Positions 46,401 to 56,520 of a stretch of 64,000 nucleotides of DNA are shown piece after piece. The position numbers and the translations under genes were made by a program. Where the stretch lies: positions 1 through 64,000 of the forward strand of contig NZ_PPDK01000005.1 in assembly GCF_003074135.1 (NCBI RefSeq), written 5' to 3'. Numbering within the stretch: position 1 is the stretch's first letter; every line of letters begins with the position of its first letter. The stretch comes from Euzebya tangerina. GTDB taxonomy: Bacteria > Actinomycetota > Nitriliruptoria > Euzebyales > Euzebyaceae. The notes under the pieces are model-generated. The model saw nothing but the letters and a program-made list of their open reading frames with translations. It was not told the DNA's origin and did not search any database.

Positions 46401-48990
46401 GGACTGGATCGTGTCAGCGGTCAGCGCCGGGGAGGCAGCCGCACCGACCCTGGCAGCAATCCCCGACGGCACCCCGCTGAAGGTCCTCTACACCCTCCCT
46501 CCCGTGGTGCAGGAGTCGGGCCAGACGGAGCTCATCTCGGTGCCCGCCTCGGCCCGGCCACAGAGTCCGGTGGTCAAGTGGGTCGTCCCGGCCTTCGATC
46601 TGACTCACCAGCAGTCGGACAGCACGGTGGCCTCCGTCCGTGAGGGCGGCTGGCTTCGGGTCTATCTCGACCGACCGTGGTGGACCTCTGGCGAAAGCGA
46701 GATGCTCGGCGTGCTGACCTACCCCGCCGCCGAGCTGCAGGGCACGGCAGCAGTCGACCTCCCTGCTGACGACCCCCTACGGCCCTACGTGACCCAGTGG
46801 GGCGAGGACCCGGTCCTGTCCGGCGAGCCACTCCCACTGCGGTATCCGCCCATGGGTGCCTTTCCCGAGGCCCAGGTGACCGAGTACGGGGTGCGACTCG
46901 CCGAGGACCCCGGAGCCGCACCCCGGCCGCGTGGCCCGATTGCCTCCCTCGCGGCCCAGAGCCCCCCGCCACTGGCCGTGAACGTCGCCGGCCACGCTCC
47001 TGTCTATGACGCAGACCGAGATCTGTGGGCGGTCGACGTCAAGGTCCTCGGGGGACGGGCGTACCGGCCGTTCACCCGACTGGCGTTGGCCCGGTACCAG
47101 CCGGAGTCCCTCACGGGTCTGGAGCTCTCCGAGGTGGTCCTCGCCGACCTCATCCAGCTGGACCCCGACCGGTTCGTCAGCGTGACCCTACTCGAGGACT
47201 TCCGGTTGGCGGTTGCCCTCAGCGGCATCACCTACACCGAGGCCGCGCCGGGCACGCCGCTGATCGGGCGTGCCTACGCAACCGTCGAGGTCCTTCGGGA
47301 CGGCTTCACGACCGAGGACCCCCAAGAGGTGGCGTACGACTCGCTGGCCGGATCCGGCCGTCAACTGCTGGAGAGCGGCCCAGCCGTAGATGGGGTTGCG
47401 GCGTGGACGGGGCAGCTCGGTGTTGCTGCCGGACAAGACATCCGGGTTGTCTTCGAGCAGTACGAGCTCATCCCGGTCCAAACATCGGCGGGCGGAATCG
47501 CCGAATTTCCTGGCGAACGGCTGGTGCACACCGACACCATCCGGCTGCGCATACCTGACGACGCCAGCGACCTGGTGATCGTCACACCGGACACACTGGA
47601 GGGACCCATCACTGGGCTGCCGGAGATCGTGGACCCCGTTCCGGCCCCGCCGCCCGCGACGGTTGTCCTGGTCGCGTTGGACTTCGGCCCCGATCCGTCG
47701 CAGCAACTCGTCGTGCCGCGCCAGGGATCGACATCGGGTGAGGGCGCCGGAAGCACCGGGCAGTTCGCGGGGCCCGCCGACGGCGCGGTGGCTGCGGTGC
47801 GGTTCAGCGACGCCTCTGGAGCCGGGAGCCTGACCGTCCGAACCATCGAGGAACGCCCCGGCGGCCTGGGCCTCGGGATCACACCCATCGGCCCGGCCGT
47901 GACCGTGATCGCCTCCGGGGTCACGCACGGCACCGTGGAGGTCGACCTGCCCGCGCCGGGCAACGGTCCCGAACGGGTCTACCAACAAGTCGGCCGCACC
48001 TGGGTTGACGTCACCCTCGCTCGTTCGGACGGCGTCGTCACGGCCTCGAGCAACTCCCTGTCGACCTTCGTGGTGGGCCTCCCCACCGGGTATCGCCGCT
48101 TCGCCGGGCCCGACCGGATCGCCACGGCCATCGCCATCTCCGAGGCGACGTTCGCACCGGGTGTGCGGCGCGCATATCTGGCGACGGCCGGCAACTTCCC
48201 GGATGCCCTGGCTGCCGGTCCTCCCGCGTCCATGGCCAACTCGCCGGTGCTGCTGGTCGGCGACTCGCTCTCGCCGCTCACGGGGGAGGAGCTGGTGCGC
48301 CTGGACCCCTGCGAGGTCGTGATCCTGGGCAGCACGGCGGCTGTCTCCGAGACGGTGGCCGAGCAGGTCCGCGCACTCGGCTTCGGCGTCCGGCGGGTCG
48401 CCGGCCCCGAGCGCTTCTCCACCGCGGCGGCCATCTCAGAGGACGCCTTCCCGAACGGGGCCAGCATCGCCTACATCGCCACGGGCGAGGCGTTCCCGGA
48501 TGCGCTGGCCGGTGGCACAGCCGCAGCTCGCGATCGTGCCCCGATGCTGCTGGTCCAGCGCGATGGCCTCCCGGCCCCGACTGAGGCCGAGCTGAGGCGA
48601 CTGTCTCCCTCCCGGATCGTGATCCTGGGCGGGGAGGCAGCCGTCTCGGCTGCCGTGGCCGACCAACTCGGGGCGCTGGGTGGGGCTCGGGTCGAGCGCT
48701 ACGCCGGGCCTGACCGCTTCTCGACAGCCGCCGCGGTGGCGGCGTCGTTCGGGACCGCGAAGACCGTCTTCGTGGCGACTGGCAACGAGTTCCCCGATGC
48801 GCTGGCCGGTGTGCCGGCCGCTGGGATCGAGCGGGCCGCGCTGGTGCTGGTCCAGCCAGACGCCGTGCCCGATGTGGCCGCCACCCAGCTGTCGCGGCTG
48901 CGCCCGGACCAGATCGTGGTGTTGGGCGGGACCGCCGCCGTCGGTGCGGAGCTCGACGGCATCCTGCAGCAGTACTTGGCCACGGCCTAG
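43435..48990 (+). CDS. giant protein with three C-terminal cell-wall-binding repeats, no visible signal peptide
   Basis: 1851 residues; the ATG at 43435 has GAGGGA 10 nt upstream. Residues about 1-1540 are unlike any family I know, with a conserved-looking aromatic block SETLLWWDGWSPILPRPGR and QYTFRARIVDLAGNSV, an Ig-like signature. The last 300 residues are three wall-binding repeat 2 units (RFAGPDRIATAIAISEATF; VAGPERFSTAAAISEDAF; YAGPDRFSTAAAVAASF), each of about 98 residues. It therefore should sit on the cell wall. The N-terminus (MSQLTWTVLPNGITDDG) has no Sec or Tat signal, even in the upstream in-frame extension, so export may depend on its Tat-signal neighbour or another route. Confidence 0.75.
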   Translation: MSQLTWTVLPNGITDDGTIARLSVHLDITTVEGSLVDHEEFLTGDSPSWPPDDITFDVVIGPLGGAESEITRLTATPVELADSATWGELFEPDSPSSDEPFVDRTDVPIHTYPSAQLADFIRDAYVDAAVRAPETGPKRCDLLARGWRNLAFTTPAGNRLEQPVRDALDTIHAGEADGPPVVDTRSGQTFSQIDALVAAPLETVAFAQLRDYYTPPDLNDELVAAAYAQPLAPLGLNLRRAISAINAQPFLQRLFGLVFDLEIPLPAPRGDQPVYVVPRSSRLATSRNRLPATMTDTTTWLARPRAGSDYADGYLRLEEPETGKVIDFDLDGGALGATIFAGTLLTVEQNLTIDTPETTNLPALRNQGLMVTRPGNAATLHAVLVAGLAAQEPLNNGQLILFADDLVRGLRFDVRRDEGSWQSLMRRSSTYVFPGTLGEVTIDDEEGYIPRTPSARPGSPDWYLSETLLWWDGWSPILPRPGRVLNADLEDADVAVEPPTNDEPDPDFPVLTSHGLVPGSQTALRAGSQYTFRARIVDLAGNSVPVDDNASHATEPVIYRRFQPLNPPDLALRTSPGAGEDVTTVVLRSDVDTDPSPATSQRHLVPPRSEYTQAEILGLLDRPDGTPDPARYAELAQRDAADLSTVPGATPDPDRPGVLLYGQETITIDWLADPWIGDMNLRVLDGPYADAIAQLPITGISRRLIVNQGDAEPTAGAAGFTVPLRKADIVHVRLTSVPVDETVDLLGIQGWMRDDLDPAQIQDTLALIATGRHVMVSPPRDLTLVHAVRRPLLVPGFADGSPTIFRRPDATWAGLGGTIEFHRRSTVQLEIGASWEEYTDAGPGGPPPTDPDGPDGVAPIATRDGSAVVLGQLDYDGTDEIDLAFDTRQEFGDTRHRQVAYDITATSRFVEYFAERVSPDPTWQPGTEIADLGPQLQADEEVVPGSITVIAQLPGGAPDQPLREVKLVERRERSDGSGPTPGHYVVDREDWIVSAVSAGEAAAPTLAAIPDGTPLKVLYTLPPVVQESGQTELISVPASARPQSPVVKWVVPAFDLTHQQSDSTVASVREGGWLRVYLDRPWWTSGESEMLGVLTYPAAELQGTAAVDLPADDPLRPYVTQWGEDPVLSGEPLPLRYPPMGAFPEAQVTEYGVRLAEDPGAAPRPRGPIASLAAQSPPPLAVNVAGHAPVYDADRDLWAVDVKVLGGRAYRPFTRLALARYQPESLTGLELSEVVLADLIQLDPDRFVSVTLLEDFRLAVALSGITYTEAAPGTPLIGRAYATVEVLRDGFTTEDPQEVAYDSLAGSGRQLLESGPAVDGVAAWTGQLGVAAGQDIRVVFEQYELIPVQTSAGGIAEFPGERLVHTDTIRLRIPDDASDLVIVTPDTLEGPITGLPEIVDPVPAPPPATVVLVALDFGPDPSQQLVVPRQGSTSGEGAGSTGQFAGPADGAVAAVRFSDASGAGSLTVRTIEERPGGLGLGITPIGPAVTVIASGVTHGTVEVDLPAPGNGPERVYQQVGRTWVDVTLARSDGVVTASSNSLSTFVVGLPTGYRRFAGPDRIATAIAISEATFAPGVRRAYLATAGNFPDALAAGPPASMANSPVLLVGDSLSPLTGEELVRLDPCEVVILGSTAAVSETVAEQVRALGFGVRRVAGPERFSTAAAISEDAFPNGASIAYIATGEAFPDALAGGTAAARDRAPMLLVQRDGLPAPTEAELRRLSPSRIVILGGEAAVSAAVADQLGALGGARVERYAGPDRFSTAAAVAASFGTAKTVFVATGNEFPDALAGVPAAGIERAALVLVQPDAVPDVAATQLSRLRPDQIVVLGGTAAVGAELDGILQQYLATA

Positions 48991-49073
48991 TCCGCGAGCG
49001 TCCCAACGAGCAACGGTGTCCTCGGGCGCGTCCCGGCACACGCGGCGGTCATGCTCCGCGAATCCGGCCGAAC

Positions 49074-50087
49074 CTAGGCGCTCTGGACGGTCTGGTTGCG
49101 GCCGCGCTCCTTGGCCTCGTAGAGCGCTCGATCGACCCGCTCGAGGCACTGCCCCACCGACTCGTCGGTCCCGAGGGTGCCGAATCCGATGGAGGCGGTG
49201 ATGCCCAGGTCCGCCTCGGCCAGGGCCGTTCGCAGCCGCTCTGCCACGGCGTAGCCCCCGGTGTCGAGTTGCGGCAGCACGATCAGGAACTCCTCCCCAC
49301 CCCAGCGGGCGGCCAGGTCGTGGCCGCGCAGCTTCTGCTGCAGCACGTCGGCGGTGCGCCGCAGGGTCTGATCACCGACGGCATGACCGTAGGTGTCGTT
49401 GATCCGCTTGAAGTGGTCGAGGTCGACCAGCATCAGCCCCGTACCCGGCGTCGCTGCCTGGATCAGCTGGGCGATCCCCCGACGGTTGAGCAGGCCGGTG
49501 AGCTCGTCCTTGCCCGCCAGGTCGCCTTGGACGACCGCCAGCTGTCGATCCTCCTGCTTGATGGACACGATGATGTCGACGCAGAGCACGACGCCGAGCA
49601 GGCAGCCGACGATCGAGGCACCATTGACCGACGGTACGTCCGATTGGGCAAGGACGATCACGAGCCCTGCGGCCGAGGACGCAGCCAGCGCACGTGCCGC
49701 ACGGCGCTCGAACGCGACGTAGAACGCCGCCACGATGCCGACCGCACCAAAGGCGGCGGTTGACTGATCGACGGCGGGCGCATCCCGCCCCACCACGTCG
49801 AGCACCTGAGCTCCGACGGCCAGGCCCGCCACGGCAACCATCAGGCGGCCCGCTGTCTCGTGGGTGATCCGCTCGAGCATCAGCAGCACCGCGCCGGCGG
49901 CGATGACGAAAGCCACCACGCCGAAGAGCGTGGCCGCGCGGGCATCGCCGGTCACGGCAAAGGCAACTGCGACACCACCCACGAGTGCACAGGCATACCA
50001 CGCGGCCACCTTGATGTAGCGCCGGTCCAGTGAGGCAAGCGTAGACCGGGTGCTCTCTTGGCGCGTGCGTGATCTCTCCACACACAT
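49074..50087 (-). CDS. membrane diguanylate cyclase (GGDEF)
   Basis: 337 residues: about six hydrophobic segments in the N-terminal 180 residues, then a GGDEF domain from about 195 (DELTGLLNRRGI, LVDLDHFKRINDTYGHAVGDQ) with active site RWGGEEF and the inhibitory-site motif RGHD five residues before it. It should make c-di-GMP from two GTP and be feedback-inhibited. No EAL domain and no separate sensor domain are visible, so the input is probably membrane-derived. The Shine-Dalgarno at the 50087 start is weak. It is not clearly part of an operon. Confidence 0.92.
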   Translation of the reverse strand: MCVERSRTRQESTRSTLASLDRRYIKVAAWYACALVGGVAVAFAVTGDARAATLFGVVAFVIAAGAVLLMLERITHETAGRLMVAVAGLAVGAQVLDVVGRDAPAVDQSTAAFGAVGIVAAFYVAFERRAARALAASSAAGLVIVLAQSDVPSVNGASIVGCLLGVVLCVDIIVSIKQEDRQLAVVQGDLAGKDELTGLLNRRGIAQLIQAATPGTGLMLVDLDHFKRINDTYGHAVGDQTLRRTADVLQQKLRGHDLAARWGGEEFLIVLPQLDTGGYAVAERLRTALAEADLGITASIGFGTLGTDESVGQCLERVDRALYEAKERGRNQTVQSA

Positions 50088-50138
50088 CAGATCGTCAGAT
50101 TGTCGGGATACTTGACCGGCCCCGCGAGATCGATCGGG

Positions 50139-51053
50139 TCAGCCGGTGGGAGCGAAGGCCGAGGGATCGGCGCTGAACGCCGCGCGGCACCCGGCCGCGC
50201 AGAAGACGTAGGTCCGACCGTCGTGATCGTGACGGTGGTGGGCCTCCTCGACGACCACGGTCATCCCGCACACCGGGTCGGTCGCCTCGGTCCGGACGCG
50301 TGGAGCCGTGACGATGCGCTGGAGGTCGCCGCGCGCCCGTCGTGCAACGAGGTCCGCGAGGATCGCGACCGCGATCTCGGTGTGGGTGGTCGAGCCCAGA
50401 TCCAGCCCGGCGGGACCGATGATCCGGTCGCCACCGCCGGGGTCGTCGAGGAGTTCGATCGTGGCGGCGCAGCGCTTCTTGGACCCGACCAACCCGATGT
50501 AGCCGGCATCGGTGGCGAGCGCGGCCCGGAGCGCCAGGTCGTCGTACTGACCTTGCGATGCCACAACAACGGCGGTGGAGGGATCGGGGGCTGGCAGCCC
50601 CAGGTCGGGTGAGGCGACCGCTCGCGCATCCCAGCCGATGGCCTGCGCCATGGTGATCAGCGCCTCGACCGCGGGGGTGTCGCCGACGGCGACGATGGCG
50701 GGGGGTGGGAGGTGGGGCTCCAGGTACATCTGCAGGGCTCCTTCGCTCTCGCACGCCATGGGGATCACCCGCACGCCGGGCGCCGGGGTGGCCTCCTCGT
50801 CGTCGAACTCACCGAGGAACAGCAGTCGGGGCTCGCCGTCCTGCAGGCTCTCGAGCGCCTCGCTGATCACGGACGGCTGAGCACACGCGCCGCCGACGAA
50901 CCCCTCGATGGAGCCGTCGGGCCAGACGATGGCGGCCCCGCCGAGCGGCCCGGACGTGGGCCCCTGGCGCCAGACGACCTTCGCGAGCACGAAGGCAGCC
51001 CGGTCGCGGGCCGCCCGGACGGCCTGCTCCATCATCTGGACGTCGGGCGTCAT
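50139..51053 (-). CDS. XdhC-family molybdoenzyme maturation factor fused to a YHS domain
   Basis: 304 residues. The first part resembles XdhC (LGGAAIVWPDGSIEGFVGGAC, AIVAVGDTPAVEALITMAQAIGWD, GYIGLVGSKKRC), which inserts the sulfurated molybdenum cofactor into xanthine-dehydrogenase-family enzymes. The last 45 residues are a YHS domain (DPVCGMTVVVEEAHHRHDHDG...FCAAGCRAAF), a small metal-binding unit. It follows coxMSL on the same strand with an 81-nt gap, so it is probably the maturation factor of this CO dehydrogenase. Confidence 0.88.
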   Translation of the reverse strand: MTPDVQMMEQAVRAARDRAAFVLAKVVWRQGPTSGPLGGAAIVWPDGSIEGFVGGACAQPSVISEALESLQDGEPRLLFLGEFDDEEATPAPGVRVIPMACESEGALQMYLEPHLPPPAIVAVGDTPAVEALITMAQAIGWDARAVASPDLGLPAPDPSTAVVVASQGQYDDLALRAALATDAGYIGLVGSKKRCAATIELLDDPGGGDRIIGPAGLDLGSTTHTEIAVAILADLVARRARGDLQRIVTAPRVRTEATDPVCGMTVVVEEAHHRHDHDGRTYVFCAAGCRAAFSADPSAFAPTG

Positions 51054-51134
51054 GACCGCCCCAGCCCCTCCCTTACTGGTCCACGATCGTGCAGGAAGCC
51101 GCGCATGTGTGGGTCAGACCCCGATCGTGTCGAA

Positions 51135-53512
<2,378 letters not shown>

Positions 53513-53516
<4 letters not shown>

Positions 53517-54100
53517 TCTGCAACCTCCTGCATCGTTGCCTCCTTGGGGCGGTCCGCGTCAGTCTGCTCGTCCTGCAGTTCCATGTCGTCGGCTTCGACG
53601 CCGTTGGAACCGGCCCGCATCTGGGCGCCGGCCTCCTGGATGGACTCGACGATGTTCATGTAGCCGGTGCAGCGGCACAGGTTGCCGCTGATGGCCCAGC
53701 GGACCTCGTCGTCGCCCGGGTCGTCGTTCTCCTCCAGCAGCGCTGCGCCGACCAGCATCATGGCCGGCGTGCAGTAGCCGCACTGGAGACCGTGCTTCTC
53801 CTTGAACGCTGCCTGGACCGGGTGGAGCTCCCCGTTCTGCTTCAATCCCTCGACGGTCATGATCTCGGCGCCGTCAGCCATCACGGCGAACATCGTGCAG
53901 GCCTTGATCGGCTTGCCGTCCAGCAAGACCGTGCAGACACCACACGAGGTCGTGTCACAGCCGATGTGGGTGCCCGTGAGCCCGAGACCCGTCCGGATGT
54001 GATCGACCAGCAGGGTCCTCGGGTCGAGCTCGCTGCTGTGCTCGACGCCGTTGACGGTCATGGTCACTGTCACGGCGGTCGAGGTGGTCAGGTCCGTCAT
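53513..54100 (-). CDS. coxS: carbon monoxide dehydrogenase, small (iron-sulfur) subunit
   Basis: 195 residues with two 2Fe-2S centres: the plant-type set CDTTSCGVCTVLLDG and the C-terminal set CGYCTPA...CRCTGY. It passes electrons from the Mo-Cu site to the FAD of CoxM. The ATG at 54100 overlaps the coxM stop (ATGA); a longer in-frame start lies within coxM and is not family-like. It has an acidic C-terminal tail of about 35 residues beyond the usual end. Confidence 0.95.
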
Positions 54101-54984
54101 GCGGTACTCCCGGTGGTCGGCTCGCTGGCGTGAGCTTGGTCGAGGGCGGAGGCCAGGCCCCGCCTGGTGTAGACGTCGACGATGTTCCGCTTCCACTTCT
54201 CGGTGCCGCGGACATCGGTGTGGGGGTTGGATGCGGCCGCGGTGGCTGAAGCGGCGTCGGCGAACAGCTCCTCGGTGGGCATCTGGCCGACCAGCATCTC
54301 CTCGGCCTCGGTCACCTTCGTGGCGTAGGGCACCACACTGGTCAGGCCGATCCCCGCGGCGGCGATGGTGCCGTCGTCGGCGAGTTCGAGGTGGGTAGCT
54401 ACTCCGACGGTGGCGTAGTCGCCGATCTTCCGCTCGAGTTTGTTGTAGACACCCCCGCTGGGTCCGCTCGGGACCGGGATCCGCACCTCGACGACCATCT
54501 CACCCTCGTCCAGGCTGTTCTCGAACAGGCCGACGATGAAGTCGGTGATGTCGATCTCACGGCGACCGTTCGGGCCCTGGGCGACCACGGTGGCTCCGGT
54601 GGCGAGCAGGACGGAGTTCCAATCACCTTCGGGGTCGCAGTGGGCCACCGAGCCGACCAACGTCCCACGGTTTCGCACCAGTGGATCGGCCACCCAGGGG
54701 GCGGCGCTTGCGACGGCGCCGGTCACGTCGTCGGAGGCGACGATGTCGGCGTGCCGGGCCAGTGCCCCGACGGCGACGTGGCCGTTCTCGCGCCGGACGT
54801 AGGCCAGCTCGTGCAGGCCGTTGATGTCCACCAGTCGCTCGGGGTAGGCGAAGCGCAGCTTCATCATCGGGATGAGCGACTGGCCGCCGGCCAGGATCCG
54901 GGTCTCGTCCGGATCCTCCGCGAGGGCCGCGACGGCCTCATCGATTGACCCCGCACGGAGGTACTCGTAGGTGGCTGGGAACAC
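54097..54984 (-). CDS. coxM: carbon monoxide dehydrogenase, medium (FAD) subunit
   Basis: 295 residues from GTG 54984 (GGAG 6 nt upstream), FPATYEYLRAGSIDEAVAAL. The FAD motifs AGGQSL and TLVGSVAHCDP are present; the usual second motif is T-x-G-G-S, so one Gly is Val here. It accepts electrons from CoxS. First gene of the coxM-coxS-coxL-xdhC run. A longer TTG start at 55011 is possible but less likely. Confidence 0.93.
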   Translation of the reverse strand: MFPATYEYLRAGSIDEAVAALAEDPDETRILAGGQSLIPMMKLRFAYPERLVDINGLHELAYVRRENGHVAVGALARHADIVASDDVTGAVASAAPWVADPLVRNRGTLVGSVAHCDPEGDWNSVLLATGATVVAQGPNGRREIDITDFIVGLFENSLDEGEMVVEVRIPVPSGPSGGVYNKLERKIGDYATVGVATHLELADDGTIAAAGIGLTSVVPYATKVTEAEEMLVGQMPTEELFADAASATAAASNPHTDVRGTEKWKRNIVDVYTRRGLASALDQAHASEPTTGSTA

Positions 54985-55173
54985 TCGCGACTCCGATCTC
55001 CAACGGACCAATTCATGGAGGACGCTATCCCACGGCGATGCCCGGCGGTAGGCGAATTGTCGATTCCCAAGACCTCGCTCGAAACCCCACTCACGCAGAC
55101 CTGGCAGTGGTCGTCGCTCGGGTTCTGGCTGTGATGGGCGCAGGCTCCAGCTGAAAGATCGACGCGGCTGATC

Positions 55174-56364
55174 TCACCGAAGGGTGGGGATGTGCGATGG
55201 GAGGTCACGACCGGTGAGTGCGGTGGCGATGCGCCGGCCGGCCTCCCGGTGGCCGAACAGGTTCCCTGCCACCGGTCCGATCTGCAACGCCGCCACGGCA
55301 CCCGCAACCCAGACGGGGACGCTCCCCCACCGCAGATCCGCAGACAGTGCTGGCAAGCCACCGTGCAGAGGAAGGGGTGATTGGTCCGCTATGTCGCCCA
55401 GCACGCCGTCCACCCGAATATCGCTCAGCCCGCCGAAGGCCGGCCACACCTCGTCGATCGGCAGGGCCCGTCCGGCCCGCGAGCGGACGATCGTCTGACC
55501 GTCGACGTCCAGCACCATGTCGACCTGATCATCCTCGTACAGGCGAACTGCTCCCTCGCGGCTCATCACTCGGAGTTGCTTGGCCGCCCACGCAGGCATC
55601 GACCCCCCGCCGCGTGCCTCGTCCGCCAGTTCGTGCCTCGTCGCAAAGTCTGCGGCATCGAACGCACCCATTCGAATGGGGCCGAGCCAGGTCGGATGGA
55701 CGTCCATCCGTCGCTCGACGAACGGCCGTCGTGCCAAGAGCGCCACGTCAGCACCGCCGGCAGCCGCCCCGAACGTGAGGTGGGCAGCGGACAACCCGCC
55801 CCCGACGATGAGGATTCGGCGCCCCGAGAGGTTCTCGCCCAGTCGACCGTTGGGGTGGACGTGCTCCGGGGGCACCTGCTCGAGCCACTGCGGCAACACC
55901 TGGCGGCGGGGGTTGGTGGCGACCACAACCCTCTCAGCCCGGATCGTCACGTCGTTCGCGAGGCGCACTGCCACGGCGTCGGACTCCAGTTGGGCTCCGA
56001 CGGCGCGAACACCGATGACGGCGTTGGTCAGCCGACACTCCTCCAGCACATCGGTGCAGAATCGAGCGAAGGCCGTGGTCGTCGGCACGTGCAGTCCGTC
56101 CGAGCGGCGTAGGTCGCGGTCCTGGTCCACGGACCGTACGAGCGCAAACGGGCTTGGATGCGGGTGATGCACGACCGGTGACCGCAGGTGCTCGATTCGC
56201 TGGGCAGCCATCTGGGCGTCCCACGTCGCCAGCCATCGTCCGGCCGGGTCGATGACGGCGAACTCATCCCGCCTGACGGCATCCGGGTCGGTCAACGCGA
56301 GGTGAACGGCCACCGACATGCCAGCAGGCCCGGCACCGACGACGAGGGTCCTGAGTCGTCCCAT
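55174..56364 (-). CDS. FAD/NAD(P)-binding oxidoreductase, flavin monooxygenase-like
   Basis: 396 residues from ATG 56364. Two Rossmann loops, VVGAGPAGMS near the N-terminus and IVGGGLSAAH near the middle, fit FAD and NAD(P)H sites, and ATNPRRQVLPQWL is an ATG-like strand. The pattern resembles lysine/ornithine N-monooxygenases of siderophore synthesis and related putative flavoproteins. With transport genes upstream and a Fur-like box at its start, a role in siderophore handling is plausible but not shown. No NRPS or siderophore synthase is in the window. Confidence 0.75.
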   Translation of the reverse strand: MGRLRTLVVGAGPAGMSVAVHLALTDPDAVRRDEFAVIDPAGRWLATWDAQMAAQRIEHLRSPVVHHPHPSPFALVRSVDQDRDLRRSDGLHVPTTTAFARFCTDVLEECRLTNAVIGVRAVGAQLESDAVAVRLANDVTIRAERVVVATNPRRQVLPQWLEQVPPEHVHPNGRLGENLSGRRILIVGGGLSAAHLTFGAAAGGADVALLARRPFVERRMDVHPTWLGPIRMGAFDAADFATRHELADEARGGGSMPAWAAKQLRVMSREGAVRLYEDDQVDMVLDVDGQTIVRSRAGRALPIDEVWPAFGGLSDIRVDGVLGDIADQSPLPLHGGLPALSADLRWGSVPVWVAGAVAALQIGPVAGNLFGHREAGRRIATALTGRDLPSHIPTLR

Positions 56365-56380
56365 GACTGCCAGCATAGAC

Positions 56381-56396
56381 GACAATGGTTGTCATT
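56381..56396. promoter_or_regulatory. candidate Fur/Zur-family operator
   Basis: GACAATGGTTGTCATT contains the palindrome GACAA-TGG-TTGTC, and its complement matches the Fur-family TGATAAT-N-ATTATCA pattern at 10 of 14 positions. It lies 16 nt before the flavoprotein start at 56364. Confidence 0.4.
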
Positions 56397-56520
56397 CGTA
56401 TCCATACGGATGGCCAATGACGAACTGGACGACGACATGGCGGAGAAGGAGCGGTGCTACCTCTCCGGGCGCTGACCTGGAAGTCCGTCCTCAATGCACG
56501 TCGTGCGCCAGCGACCGGAG

